A stretch of 64,000 nucleotides of DNA from Spinacia oleracea (GCF_020520425.1 NC_079489.1:78591310-78655309); one strand, 5' to 3'; positions 46,081-62,430 are shown, numbered from the stretch's first letter. The notes: a model not told the origin generated them from the letters alone. Translations and numbers: made by a program.

Positions 46081-48580
46081 TGTAACACCCCGACAATTCT
46101 CCCTTTTCTAAAGTACTCTTTTAATATAAAACATGGAGAATTATCAAGGCATTATCGCCCGTGTGAAAACGTAACGGCTTATTCAGAATTTTGCAGCGAA
46201 AAACATAAAACTAACTTTAGGTTTATAAATAATCGATTACATAGTTAATCCCAAAACGAATAAACGAAAATAAGATCAATTAACAAGTTTAAAGTCCAAA
46301 TAAACAAACCCAAGTCAACTTAGCAAATCAAAACTAAATACAAGCTCTCTATTCCCGATCCCAATGATGCAACATCTTCAAACCTGCAGATGGATAATGC
46401 TTATTGATCTTTAGAGACTGCTCACCAAAGATTGGGTCATCACAGGATCAATAAGGCATAGCCATGATCAACATGTACAAGAAAAAGCACGTAATCAGCA
46501 AAGCTGAGTACTACATACTAAATCAATAATAATCCTAACATGATTCTATTAAACGAACAATCCTAACATGATACTAATAAAACATTAGCAAGGATAACCA
46601 CAACATATTGACTTGAAGACTATATTTGACTGAACTAGACTTTTGTATCATTAACATTATTTTAATTGAAATAGTCAATGGACTGAGTTGTCTACTAGAA
46701 ACTTCTTCACTAAGGAAGACGAGGTACTGGCGCGACTCCGTAAACCCCAATGACCTGCGATATCGAGGAACTTTTGAATAAAATAGAACCGGTGATCAAT
46801 GCGGCCCAGAGAAAGCCATAGGCGACCCATGACCTCAACTCCTGATTGTCCGTCACTTTAGACGTGCACAGTCTAAAACTATTGCTACTCAGTTTCACTT
46901 TACATGATTTACAAATTAATACTTTGTTATGACTCAACAATCATATAAGTCATACAATCAACAATTATTCTCAACTGTTTTTATCTTGGAATTAAGTAAA
47001 AGTGATCACAGAGGTATCAATAAGGACTTATTCCAAATAATTCAACCTTTCCTTTAATACTGAACAACCCCTCTATATGGGTATAAGGTTTCAACTTACT
47101 AAACAAGGTCATCGGCCCTCATAAAGTAGTGAAAAGCTAAAAGGGAACAACGATCAATCGATCTGAATCAATATATATATATATATGTACGTAACGAAAT
47201 ATATGTTCAACATGTCCATCCAACAATATTAAACATGTAATTCCAACATAACCAAGTTCATCAACAAATTTCAACATGGATTCAACAAATAACACACATT
47301 TCCAAGCACACAGGTATGTACGTACCTTGTGTAAACAAATTGATAGGCTACTATAACAATCTCAAGGGTCGCCTACAAAGAATTCTCCGCCTAAAACAAC
47401 AAACAAATATTCCCAATCACTTTCTAATCATTCGCAACCATAATAAAGCATTCTAAATACATCCTAAACATATTTCAAACTTTCCCCAATACCAAAACTT
47501 GGATATTTGATTTCCTAGCATCATAATTATTAAATTAATGATTGAAATTCATTGAAAACTTTTCGCAAACACCATACTTAGAATTTTCAGCAATATGCAT
47601 TAATTCCAAACCACTCCAAAAAATATTCAACATACTTAAAATCATAAAAATAATAATTTAATAACTTATAATCATCCTAACATGAATTTAAAATATTAGA
47701 ACCTTAAAATTTACGCTTTAAATAATTCAAATTCTCATTTTAAACCAATTATATAATCTGAAAATTAAATTATTAATTAAGCAAAATATATAATATGAAA
47801 AATCATAACTTAATCCTAAAAATCATAAATTTAATTCAAGAAACACAAATTAAATTAATAAAACGTAATTAAAACATTAATTAGTTTTAAGGGTTTAGAA
47901 ATCAACCAAAGGAAAGAGAGGGAAGTTGGCCGACGGCGGGCTGCGCGACGGCGGTGCAGGTGGTCACCGAGGTTGTCGACGCTTGCTGATGGTGGAGGTT
48001 GTAGGTAGTCACGTCGTGGTGGCTGTGCAAGCAAGAAGTCGTAACAATGAAGAGTGGGGCTGCGATTGTGTGCGTGACTGGGGAAAGGAGGGAGGCTGCA
48101 GCGGCTGGGCGGTGCGGCGCGGCAAGGGCGGCCGTGAGGTGGCGAGGAACACTCGCGGGGGTTGTGCTGGTCTTACAAACAACCACGATTAAGGGGTGTG
48201 CAAGAAACGAAACAAAAGAGAGAAAAAGACGAAAGAGAGAAGGAGGAGGAGTTACCGCAGCGGCGACGACGGAACGACGGGGGAGGAGGCGCCGACGGTG
48301 ATGGCAGCGGCGTGAACAGCAGCAGCAATGGAGGAGCGGCTTGAGGGAGAAAGGGGGTTGTGGTTTTGCAATTCACGTACAGTGAAGGAGAAAGGAGGGT
48401 TTGAGATTTCACGTGAAGTTGAAACATGGGCATGGAATTATGGGCTTATTTGTTTTGGGTTTACCAAGTTGGGCTAGAATTAGGAATGAACTTTAGTCTT
48501 TGATTCAAAAGGATTGTTTTCTAAATTCATGTGTTTTCGTAATTCAAATTCTTTTCAACATAAAATTCTAAAATTATTTT
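46081..48580 (-). repeat. 3' LTR of the gypsy element (truncated on its inner side)
   Basis: Homologous to 50743-53397. Homology stops at 48580; the last 157 bp of the right LTR (53398-53554), which should adjoin the polypurine tract, are missing. GC-rich frames at 47900-48430 are compositional. Confidence 0.88.
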
Positions 48581-50082
48581 CTTTTTTCCCCAACAACAAT
48601 ATTTTTCTTGTCCCTTCTAGACTGCAACCATAAATATGAGCAACTTCCCCATACACAATATCCAAAGATGTAAAGGTTTCCCCACCTAATCCTAAGGTGG
48701 TCATGCTATAAATCTGCTATAGTATTCATCGATGGTCATGCTCCCCATACTAAGGTTTATGAATTCCTAAACTTTTTGCTTTCTCATAAAAGGTAGGGTA
48801 AAACTTTCCCTTAAGGCGCTCTAAGCCTAACTCTATTATCTCTCCACCATAAATCGGCTTCATCTTTCAAATACATGACAACTTGACCCACTCTCATATT
48901 CTCAGGATAGTTCAAAACCCCAAACAATTTCTCAAACTCTCTAACCCGGTTTTTCTAAAAAGGTAGGGTCAGCTTTTCCGCCAAGAGGCAAATAACAGAA
49001 GCTAGGTCATTCTTGTTGGTCATCCTAGAGGGAAACTTGGAAGTAATATATCCTACTTTAGGTTCGAGACATCACTTAATAGTGTCCTAGCAACGTAATA
49101 TCACCTTAACAACCTGTAAAATAAACAAACATTACTAGTGTGTAACAATTTTTAACGAAGGTAATCCCTCGATCATTTATGAATGATATTCACATAAGGG
49201 ACATTCCATTGAGGAACAAGGAACAAAATTCAATCATCGCGAATAATAAGGTAGAATAAAAGGAAAAAAAAACATTCCCCTTGCGTCCCAAAATAAACTT
49301 TGGATCCTTTGGATAATCAATAATCTAACTTTTATTCCTCAAAATAGTGTTACTAAAATTTTTTAAACCATAATAAAGCACTTGTCCTCAAAATAAAATA
49401 AAGGTTCTATGATATAAACATAAACTACTGTTGGCGAATTATGAAATTCTCAAACTTTAAACGAACACTTTTAACTTTTATTGCTAACTCTATAAAGGTT
49501 TAGTACATCCTTGAAAACAATAACGAATAATCAAACTTCTATTGCTTTAACTTTACACTGATGTAGCTTTGCTACTTATTCTTTAAAACATAAAAGAACT
49601 AAGTAAATATTACAACTTCAAATGTTTAAGGCATCTTGCCTATCTGCTCTTTCCTTGGAAACTTGTGGAGTGAAATCTAAATCTTTAGTATTCGTCGAAC
49701 TCTTATTCATGGTCTGAGTCTTTCCCATGTCTTCATTTTGATGAGGCTCACTTCACATTTCACCATCAGCTTCAGTCTCTACATCTGGATCACTAGAGAT
49801 CTCAATGGTTGGCTCATGGGCCTCTGGGTTAGGGTTTTCTGCCTCAATCCCTACATGCTCAATCTCAACGGCTACATCATTTCCTTCTAGATCGTTGTTT
49901 ACACCAAATTCCATAGGCTCCTTAATAAATGCGTCCCAAGCATGACTCCCTATGTCTTTACCCTCATTGAAACTACTTTCTACTGCTTCAATAATGGTGG
50001 TCATAATCTCTGAGTCGTATCTCCACCTACCATTTCTAGTCCCATACTTGGCCAAATTTGGTGTTCCATCCTCAAAATACAT
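48581..50082 (-). pseudogene. Gypsy gag remnants
   Basis: On minus, 50082-49753 is open (109 codons; MYFEDGTPNLAKYGTRNGRW, then an acidic stretch), probably the Gag N-terminus. About 48960-48640 reads FEKLFGVLNYPENMRVGQVV then MYLKDEADLWWRD, the Retrotrans_gag signature, but with stops and frameshifts. 49100-49750 between them shows no clear frame. Protease, reverse transcriptase, RNase H and integrase are absent. Confidence 0.75.
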
Positions 50083-50742
50083 GTCTTTAAACCTAAAAGG
50101 AACATTTTATTCCTGAAAGAGACATTTTAAGGTCTTACTAACGATTTCCCAACCAAAGCATCACCAGAATTCAATAAAACAATAAGTTTGGTGGAATCAA
50201 ACAATTTCTATGCACATTTAAATGAAACACTTAAACATTTAACACATGCACGTACATAACGATTAATTTCTTATGCTAGCATTAACTAGCTACTAATGCA
50301 CATGTAATTCTATCTTATATGCCCTTCTTATACTACCCATCTCTCGTAAACTAAAACATTGAAGAATTTAAAGAATAAAACAAGAACGATTAGTAAGAAA
50401 TAATTTTATTAAACGAATAAATAATAAACGAATAAATAAAATAAAGAATTTTTTTTTAATATTTCGGATATATTCAATTAAATTCGAAAGGAAAAAGAAC
50501 GTACTTAATTCGAATAAACGAAAAGTTTCAAATAAATAAGTTAATTTCTAACTTAAATAAGAAATATTAGTATGCTTTCAAACAAAATAAAATGGATTTG
50601 TTCCCCCCCAAAAAAAAAAGTACGCATTTTTGAATGATATAATAAAGAGGAGCTCAATTATAGAAAATTCGTTTTAGGAAAATAGCTAGTTTAGGCGCCT
50701 AAAAATTATTGAAATAAAACCATAAACTTCTAGATACCACTT
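50083..50742. other. Gypsy 5' leader between primer site and gag
   Basis: AT-rich sequence without coding potential, ending at the primer-site complement 50727-50739. Confidence 0.5.
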
Positions 50743-53554
<2,812 letters not shown>

Positions 53555-53559
53555 TATTT

Positions 53560-53690
53560 GGGATGCATTAGATAAGAAGTATGAAACTGATGATGCTGGA
53601 ACTAAACGTTATTGTGTTAATAAGTGGTTAAGCTTTCAAGTTGAGGATGATAAATCATTTATAAATATAACATACTGTTGGGTTAAAAAA
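53560..53690 (+). pseudogene. Copia gag, 3' continuation after the gypsy insertion
   Basis: GGGATGCATTAGATAAGAAG resumes the copia gag frame (WDALDKKYETDDAGTKRYCV ... SFQVEDDKSFINI). Homology stops near 53690 and no pol follows, so the copia copy was already truncated or has lost its 3' part. Confidence 0.85.
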
Positions 53691-54317
53691 AAACGCTTCT
53701 TCTTGTTCAATTCCCTTCCCCGTGAAACAGTAAAACATGGAACCCCAAAATCACTCTTCAAATTCTCTCCTCTTCCCATGTTTTGATTTCCAAAAACTAG
53801 TCAATTAATTCTCTTAATTCCTTTAATTATCTCTCTTAAGAACTACTAAATTCACTGAATTCGTCTCCTACTTTTCTCCAATTACGAAAAAAATTCCATT
53901 CATCTATATTTTTGTATCAAGATCTACAGTTTCGAATTATTTCAATTCAAAGAGGGTAAAATCGAAAGTATCAATATCTACAATTTGCTACAACTCAAAG
54001 AGGGGAAGCAATCAATTTCTTATTTTTCTCCAATTGACAAGCAATCAATTCAGGTTGTATCTATCTTTCTTAAAAGTTTTATTTTTGTAATTTATATGTA
54101 AATTTAAATTGTTGTTAAATGCTCTGAAATATTGTTATTCTAATTGTTTTTTTTTCTGTTTAATATTTCAATTATTGAATTATGCCAAAACGTGAATGGA
54201 AAAAAAAAAAAGAATGGGAAGAGTTTGGAATTAAGGCTAAATTATTGTATTTGTAGGGGCCTCATATGAACTTCAATAATAAGCTTAGCACAGGGCCACC
54301 AAATCGTCGAGCCGAAC
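53691..54317. other. Unassigned sequence
   Basis: Low-complexity AT-rich stretch with a CTTTTCTCCAATT motif twice (about 53872 and 54023). GTAGGGGCCTCATATGAAC at about 54255 resembles the fringe of a hAT-type (MYM finger) element but is too short to call. No gene. Confidence 0.3.
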
Positions 54318-54570
54318 CTGCTCAAGTATCATCTTAGTTAGTTAATTATATTTTAATATTTTACGTGTATTGTCGTTATTCATATCTAATTGATTATTAT
54401 TCCACGTATATTCATATAACTTATTACTAATGGTATTTTTTATGTACAATGAAAGGTCATTTTGTAGGTTGAAACAACAGTAATTAGGACTATACAATAA
54501 ATGAAATAAAACGGAGAGTAATTAACACGACTTAATTAAGTTGTGACTACATTTTTGGTCAGATTATCAA

Positions 54571-55011
54571 TGTTATAACCAAACTCCTGCTACAAACGAA
54601 TAGGAACAAATATAGAACAAATAGGGAAAACAATAATAAAAAATACAAGTGTTGGTGAAGAAATTTAGATTTCCTCCCCTCAAATATTATCGTATTATTA
54701 AGTTCCTGCAAAATAATACAATAACCCCTCAATTGATGATTCCTTTCAACAATGTATTTTTCCTCTTATTTTCTAGTTTGGCCTAAACCCCCATTTATAG
54801 GCTAAACTAGAATCACACGTCTACTAGAATTATACTTGCTCCCATGTCTAAATAATTTTAGAGATTGTTACATACCAAAATATATCTAGTTTCCTAATTA
54901 CAATTCTAATTAAACTAGGAAACAAGATATAAACCAAATAAGACTTATATTTGACTCTAAGTCTGTTTCGTATTCTTGTCGACTTAACTAAGCTGTGTTT
55001 AATTCCTAACA
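54571..55011. mobile_element. Solo LTR
   Basis: 441 bp, TGTTATAACC to CCTAACA, flanked by the exact 5-bp duplication ATCAA (54566-54570, 55012-55016). The left duplicated copy lacks it. TG...CA ends and size suggest a copia-type LTR left after LTR-LTR recombination. Confidence 0.9.
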
Positions 55012-55031
55012 ATCAAAGATGTATTGGTCTA

Positions 55032-55198
55032 CCAATTGCTTGTTGGTTCAGTGGTGATTGGGGCTGAACTTGGTAGGGAGAACCCGTGTTCGATCCCCCG
55101 CAACAACAATTGGGAGGAGACTGAAACCTATCCACTCAAAACTCGCCCCCGAATCCGGATTAGCCCTAAGGGAGAACCTGATGCTAACACCAAAAAAA
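55032..55198 (+). mobile_element. tRNA-derived SINE (younger)
   Basis: 167 bp. TTGGTTCAGTGGTGATTGGG resembles box A and GTGTTCGATCCC is a good box B; it ends in an A run. The exact 13-bp duplication ATGTATTGGTCTA lies at 55019-55031 and 55199-55211. It landed in the 5' end of the older SINE. Confidence 0.93.
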
Positions 55199-55199
55199 A

Positions 55200-55307
55200 T
55201 GTATTGGTCTAGTAGTTAAAACTAAAGGCTTGTGTACGATAGGTCTCAGATTCAAATTTCCCGCCTCCATTTGTAATTTATATTGCCCTTGTGACTCATT
55301 CGTACCA
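55200..55307 (+). mobile_element. tRNA-derived SINE (older family), right copy
   Basis: Homologue of 44756-44872 with several point changes, interrupted at its start by the SINE at 55032-55198. Confidence 0.6.
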
Positions 55308-55497
55308 AAAAAGAATCTTAGGTCGGATCGTCTTATTATTGAAAATACAACAAACATACTCCGTAAATAATAACACGAACGATGCAAGTAGCACGGTCGT
55401 ACATAATTAATACTAGATAATCTTCAATATGATCGAATGAGAATCAAAGATGGCAAGTGTTAAGGAACACTTGCAAAGAAAGGCCAAAAGGTATAAG

Positions 55498-55956
55498 CAG
55501 AGGCGAATCTTCCATAGGGGCCACTTAGGGCCTGGCCCCTGGTAGAAACCCATAAAATAGTTAGTACAAAGGCCCAAATTCCCTAGAGAAAAAAAAAGTT
55601 CTTTTACACGGTCCAATTTCTTCTCTATTCCTCATTCCTATTTATGCACTCTCTTTTTTTTTTTTCTGACAAGCCCACGTGAGCACATCTATTATAATAT
55701 TACCCTCTTCTATTTTATTTTATTTTCTTTTTATCAATGACCCATTGACCTCACATTGTACTTTGTATTGGACATTTGTACTCTGCATTAGAAAGAAAAT
55801 CAAGTTTCAAGGCTTCATATTTTAGTTTTATCGCATAACAAGGACTTTTTTGACATGTCAATTCCTTAAAAATAATACAAAGAATAAATTTATTAAATAG
55901 AAAAAGAAAATAATTATCATGTCCCCCCAATGAAAAATTACCAAGATCCGCCGCTG
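55498..55956. mobile_element. Non-autonomous hAT-type MITE
   Basis: 459 bp with imperfect terminal inverted repeats: CAGAGGCGAATCTT at the left and the inverse of CAGCGGCGGATCTT at the right. The exact 8-bp duplication GGTATAAG is at 55490-55497 and 55957-55964. There is no coding frame, although the GGGGCC..GGCCCCTGG composition near the left end is typical of hAT elements with MYM fingers. Confidence 0.92.
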
Positions 55957-55964
55957 GGTATAAG

Positions 55965-56433
55965 GACATTGCATCAACCAGACCTTTGATAAGGTCACAA
56001 CAAGGTGATGACCTTCATAGTAGTGTAATTCGTATAATTAATATCTTCCCATGGCCTCAACAAAAAGCGTACCGCTTTTTCGAAGGTGCGTTGTTTGTTC
56101 CGTTTGTTTGAATTTCTTATTTGTGAAATATTTTAGATCTGTTTAGCAAAAGTTTTGTCAATGTATTTAATTACATAGATCGAAATTGTTTAGTTAACCG
56201 ATATAAGTTTGCCTGAAAATTTGGTAATATTAATTCAAAATTTGGCCGACCGCGACATTTTTTTAATAATCCCACATTTACTACCTTTATTGGGTGAAAA
56301 AACCAACGAGATGGTGATAAATTGATGATGATGATGACTGAATATATCGAGAGGGCATAACACCACGTACGAACATATTACCACTTACAACATGTTTATG
56401 ACTTGTTGGGCCCAATAAAAAATTTTGGGTAGT
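55965..56433. other. Unassigned spacer
   Basis: No convincing frame. AAAAAGCGTACCGCTTTTTC at 56068-56087 is a perfect inverted repeat, a possible hairpin. Confidence 0.4.
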
Positions 56434-59012
56434 AGACCTCTAATTCAATTATTAAAGCATACTTAGCAGCGGAATACCTAATTCGGTCGGGACATTACCA
56501 GTCGTAACTCCGTTTTGGGAATTACAAGGCAACCATCAATCATAAGCTATTAAATCCTCCAAAATTAACATAATAATCCTTTATATTCCCAAAGTAAAAG
56601 TACATAACTTACTAAAAATCTTTAATTAAACTATTAAAACTTAAAACATAATCTAGGTGGAAATTATTAAAGTGAAATCCTCGCCACTACTCGTTCCCAT
56701 CGTTTCCAGCAGTACCTAAAACAGAAAACAAAAACGGTGAGCCGAAGACTCAGTAACGAACTATTCTAGCAGCGTAAATTCATTTCAATTCATTTTATTT
56801 AATAACACAGGGAGAATAGAATAATGTAAAACATTTTATAAAGTCCTTTATTTAATTCATTCATAGTTTTTAGGGTGCACATGCTAGCCGTGGCAAGTAT
56901 GACATGGTGGAACTTCTTCCACGATGGACCGCTGTCCATAAAACATGGGGCCTTGGCCCGAAAACATGAGAGCCTTGGCTCAATGGGCGGATGCCCCATG
57001 GGTACATGAACGACCGAGAATAGTAACCTGTGAACATATACTGCCAAACAGACTAGGTCTTTCACTTTCCTTTATCATGTTTCGTTTAATTTTACATTTT
57101 AGCCTTTTTACTTCAGTTGAAGTAACATAATTCCTTTGGATCATGTGATCCAAATAAAACATCATTTAGATTCTGAGATCAATAAAATATCATTTCTTTC
57201 CTGCCATCATATAAACATCATTTCTTTCGTGGTTTCTTGTAAACATCATTTTATAAGAATTTCAATCAAATCATATTATAATAAATAATTCATTCAAATC
57301 ACATTTCATTTCCCGCAATTCATAAAACATGTTAAAACATTCAGTTCATAAATCAATCATAACGTTGTAATTTCATAATCGCATTTATAAGGGAATTGCG
57401 GGTACTAGCAATAGCCGTTACCTCACTTCCACGATTTTGCTAAGGATTTTCCTTGGTTCGTTCGTCCTGAGCTCCGAGTCCAATTTCTTTCAAAATAATA
57501 AATCATTTAATTAGTACTAGATCGATAAATAATTTAAAATCGATATTTTATAACATCATAAATTTTATAAGTAACGAATTTATAAATAACGAATTTTAAT
57601 AAAATATAACTTCGAATTTCAACGAAATATTATTATTAATCGGATTTTCAATCGAAATACATATATATATTTTATAAATCAATTTTTCATGGAAATATTA
57701 TTCAAATTTCATATTTTTTTATTAATTCAAGCTAGTGACTTTATTTTAGTAAAACCGAAAATTAAATATATACAATTTTCTTCTTGAAAATAATAAACAA
57801 TTTTATTAGAAAATAACTAAGTTATCAAAATTTATTAAGGCAAACAAATTAATAATGAGAAAATCTGAAAATGCAATTCAGATCTTAACTTACCAAAGGC
57901 CCAATTCAATTGGCCCAACCTTAAATTGGGTTTGAGTGAAAAAAAATAAAAACCAAAGTTTTAAAAATTGAGTTTCTGGTTTTTGGTTCCTGGGAGAAGG
58001 GCACGAGCAGGGGGGAGGGGGTGCACGGCACAGGGGAGTACGAAGGGAGGAGGAGAGGAAGGGAGGGTGGCTGGGGTGACTCGACGCCGGATGTCGACGG
58101 TGATGGCGGTGGTTTGGCGGCGGGAGAACAGCGAGGGAGCGAGAAATTGAGGCACGAAGTGGGCGAAAAAGGGGGAAATTCGGGGGTGTTTCTGGGCGGA
58201 GGTAGGGCGTCTCGCTGAGTTATTTTGGGACGGTGGTTGATTGGAAAAGGTGATGAAGGTGGCTGGAGGTGGTGGTGGTTGTCGTGGTTGTTGTTGGTGG
58301 TGCGAGCAAGGAAAGAGAAAAAGAAACAGAGGAGGGAGTATGGGAATTCGTGGGATAGGAGAGGGGAGACGGTGGGGCGTGTGGTGGTGCTGGCGGGGGT
58401 CGACGGTGGTTGGGGTGGTGTTGATAGTTGTGGACAGTGGTGGTGTTGGGTGGCAGCATCGGTGGTGTTTGGCAGTGGTGGTGGGTGGTTCAGTTTAGAG
58501 GAAACAGAAAGGAAAAGAGAATTGGAAATTGATTTTGGGTGCGGAAACAAAGTGGCAATTGTCTGATTTAAAACTAAGAAGAGTGAAGAAGAAGGTTCAG
58601 CCCTTGGGGATCAAGCAAATAAACCAAGACTGAATTGGGAGGAAAAGGGGAAGGAAGGAAAATGCTCCTTCTTGTTTTGTATGTGGAAAGCAAGGGAAGA
58701 GAAGCAAAAATGGAATCTTGCTATTACAAGGGCAATTTCGTAATTTCACAATATTAGGCCAAAGTTCAGAAATTGTTGTAATTTTCAGAAATTTAATTAT
58801 AAAAAAAAATGCTTAACTAAATTAATTCTTTGTAAAATATCGTTAACGAAAGTAACTAAATTAATTTTATTTTATAAATTTATCGTTTAAAATAAATCGT
58901 AAAAACGTTTAAATTAACTAGATTAGTTTATTCGTAATTATTTAAAACGAAATCAAGCTAATAAATATTTTTAATTTTGATAAATCAAGTTTAAAAATTT
59001 CGGGGTATTACA
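56434..59012 (-). repeat. 3' LTR of the right-hand gypsy element
   Basis: From GACCTCTAATTC to CGGGGTATTACA. The first dozen bases (TGTAACACCCC) seen at 63260 are replaced by unrelated sequence here, so the outer end is damaged. G-rich 57990-58500 gives long but meaningless frames on both strands. Confidence 0.88.
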
Positions 59013-61440
59013 CTCTTACCCCCTTAGAAAAAGTTTCGTCCTCGAAACTGGAGCTCAGTCAAACTTGCCATTCTTAGAAATCTTACATGACATACTTAAT
59101 CGTTCTATTCGACATTCATTGAAAACATAAATGTCATAACAGTCACTTGATTTCACGCCTAAGCATGGTTGATACATTACACATTCACATAAAACGTAGA
59201 GATTCGTACATCATATAGTTCTTAGGCAACTATTTGAAGATATTTCGCTTTCATTTGCTATTGGGCTTCTTTGCTGCAGGAATCTTGTCGTTAACCTTCA
59301 TTACTTGATTCGTTTTGATTTCGAACTTCGATCTTTTCTTCTACGCTAAATAACTTTGTTGACTACGTTTGTTGCAGGGGTTCGAATTCAATCATGCGAC
59401 TAGGAATACATCGTTAGACATACGACTTTGTTACTAATCCTTTATATTCTAAGTCGACAAACCTCGAATTTTGAGGATAATGCCAAGCCATCAAGCGTGC
59501 CTTTACCAGAAACAATCTAGCTCGCAGAAAACTTAGTTCAGACTACCTGGTTTTACTGACAGGTCATTTTGTCGATATTCCATTCTCAATTCCATTGCAT
59601 TCCTCAATCATTCATAATTCTTTTCGAACTTCATAACATTCATTGATATCATCAACCCGATAGACATACTAATTCTCGATAACTTATTTTGGTAAGATCC
59701 TCAAAGCCTCATGTGTAAACTCAACTCCATCTTTTCACCATAAATCATGTTGGGTTCCGCATAATATTCTTGCATACCTTTAAAATTTCTAACTTAGGTT
59801 CCCTAATATATCTGAATATACACTTAGGTACTTACAACAAAAAAAACAATCATTATGAATGGTGCGGGAAGGTAACTCGAAAATCAACCATAACTTGAAC
59901 GCTTTGAAACCTTGAATAACCTTGATTTAATTTGTGATTCGCCACTTATAAAATACAAACTCGTGTTCTTTCGGTACTTTATCATTCAACCTTATTGATA
60001 GACCAATTCTTGATAATTTCTTGGCTTCCTTAATAGAGGCATATCAATCATCCTTTAGTCCTTCAACATGCGTTTCCTTGATTTCACTTCAAAATAATGG
60101 TGTTCAACATCTTCTCTGCTAATTCAAATTCTTTCAACAATAGAGGGCTCAGCCCAAATTACGTGACTCGATCCTTTAACATAGCCTGGTTGAGATTTCT
60201 ACATATACTCAAAATATATGGTAGATACTTTAGCATGGATTAGTCTAGGTTGTTCACTCTAGATTGCCATTTCATAGCCTTCGAAACTACTTCCTTGCCA
60301 ACTTGACATATTTCAAAACTTCATGAACTCCTGTATTTTCCTCAAATTTGCTCCTTAGGGGTTCTCCATAATTCTTAAACTATCCATAGGTAGGTTTACC
60401 AAATGTATCAAAGCACGGGTCTTAATTGTGATTCACCAAGATCTCACATACAATTGATAATCCCAAAATGATTTCAGCTAACTTTATGGTATTTAGTTTA
60501 CAACTTCTAGTATATTCTTACTAGTTCAACGAACCTTCAAAAATACTTTTGTACCAATTCCATTGATACCAGATGTATGACGCATAATGGTAACTTATCT
60601 TGATCCTCTATAACACTCATACTTTATCATTTCTTTGCACATAAGATCGGGGTTCTCAAGTGACTTCTTTATGTTATCGTTCTTCAAATGATTACCTCAA
60701 ATTAACTCATCTCACGACATAGTGATAGGGTGAAACCTAAAATCTTGTTCGCTCTAAAGGGTTCTATCATATATCCTCTTTGAAATGTATTCGAGCATTT
60801 ACTATAGGCAACTAAAATTTTCCTTTCCCTGGTTGTCTGATAAGCTTCCAATTTCAATCTTTTGTCTCTTAGTCATCGGAGTAATTTACTCCTATTCTTT
60901 CATACGCATAAATGTCAATCTTCTTCATAATCTCCAACCTATCATCCTTTCATTACATCCTCTAAATATGCCTGAACTTTCAGGTTACCTAGTACTCACT
61001 ATCCTACTCATGTCAACCGAATTGGTATAAATTAGAAACATGTATAACTAATAATAAATGAAGGAATACCAACGAGTATCATACAGAATAATTAGAAAAG
61101 AGAATTACAAGGACCACTGGTAACATTTCTGCCTTTTTCATGTGGTTTTGCCATAGAATCTACTCCAATCATGGGTTTCTGAGGAATGCTAACAATTTCA
61201 TTGGTTCTATGTTCGTTGTCAATAGACGATCTTTTAATACTCATAGTTAACAATAGAGGTTTGGGATAATCTCGAACGCAATGGTCATGACTTCCATAAC
61301 AAATATTTCCTTAGTCTCATCAATCAAAGTTGGTCTCGGTATTGACTTAACACATTTGAATAAACATTTCCTTTATTCTTAATAACTTAACTTCTAGGTT
61401 TTACAGATCATCTTGGTTGGCCCGGAAAAAGTATGATCGG
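59013..61440 (-). pseudogene. Gypsy 3' internal region, presumed integrase part, badly decayed
   Basis: No frame longer than about 80 codons and no integrase motif I could recover by eye. Assigned by position between RNase H remnants and the polypurine tract. Confidence 0.4.
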
Positions 61441-62430
61441 GTTTAGGTAAGATTTTGGCTTAAAACATCTACAATAACATTAGCTTCTCTAGTAGGGTAT
61501 TGTATACTAAGATCATAAGTATGGTAGTTCTATTCAAGGACTTTGAGTTGGAGAAAAACATCATATATGACCTTCCTTTTCCATTTTGACACATCCTATT
61601 CCATATTTAGAAATATTACTATAAACAACAAATCTCTCAGTTCCAAATGGAAGGCAAGGATATAGGCAATTGTGATACGTCTCTTAAGTTCTCGAATTGC
61701 AGATTCACAATCATCATTCCCCACAAATTGATATTCTTTCTAACCAATCGGATTGTGGGTAAGGCAACCTTAGAGAAATCTTAAATAAATCTTCGATAAT
61801 CTTCAGCTAAACCCATAAAATTTCATACTTCAGGGACATTGGTTGGTCTAGGATATTCAACAATTGCTTTTACTTTCTCATGACCAATAGATACACCTTT
61901 CTCAGAAATAATATGACCTAAAAACGATATTTCCTTAAGCCAGAATTTACACTTTGACAACTTAGCACATAATTGGTTTTCAATCAACATATCCAACACT
62001 TTTCTCAAATGCTCCTCATGTTCCTTATTACTCTTAGAATATACCAAAATATCATCAATGGAAACAACTACAAACTTACCAAGGTATGGTTTGAAAATGC
62101 AGTTCATTAAATCCATAAATACAGCTGATGCATTAGTTAACCCAAAAGGTAATACAACAAACTCATGGTAACCATAGTTGGTTCTAATAGTTCTCCTTGA
62201 AATATCCTCAAGTTTAATGCAAAGTTGATGGTATCACGACCTCAAATCTATTCTTGAAAATACTTTCGTACTTTGAAGTTGGTCAAACAAATCATCAATG
62301 AGAGGTAAATGATATTTGTTCTTAATAGTAATCCCATTTAACCCTTTATAGTCTATGAATAACCTCAAAGTTCCATCATTTTTCCTCACAAATATGATAG
62401 GGCTCCCAAAAGTGAAGCACTCAGTTGAAT
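61440..62430 (-). pseudogene. Gypsy pol: reverse transcriptase and RNase H remnants
   Basis: On minus: [64 protein letters not shown] and then VVVSIDDILVYSKS (canonical V-F-IDD, here V-S-IDD), in order from about 62420 to 61823. A stop interrupts the motif after FSRIDLRS, and small frameshifts occur. RNase H wording (HTYDLSIQYPTRE-like) is just recognisable near 61490-61760. Not functional. Confidence 0.88.

Larger units (their letters stand above)
54318..55464 (+). repeat. Duplicated segment, right copy
   Basis: Homologous to 44223-45019, enlarged by a 441-bp solo LTR and a 167-bp SINE plus their target duplications, and lacking the Helitron-like insertion. It continues at 55465 with GAACACTTGC, where the left copy has the copia LTR. 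Confidence 0.88.

Noticed and set aside
47902-48433. Several 60-95 codon frames on both strands, repeated at 52718-53249
   Set aside because: GC-rich LTR sequence gives overlapping frames on both strands; the two LTR copies differ by changes that do not favour any frame.
55032-55110. A functional tRNA gene
   Set aside because: Box A and B are present, but the cloverleaf is not complete and the A tail with 13-bp duplication shows a SINE.
56068-56087. Perfect 20-bp inverted repeat as a transcription terminator
   Set aside because: No adjacent gene, and this kind of hairpin terminator is not used in plant nuclear genes.
57921-58566. 209-codon minus frame rich in Pro and Ser, with + counterparts
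   Set aside because: G-rich LTR region of a gypsy element, no domain, and overlapping frames on both strands.
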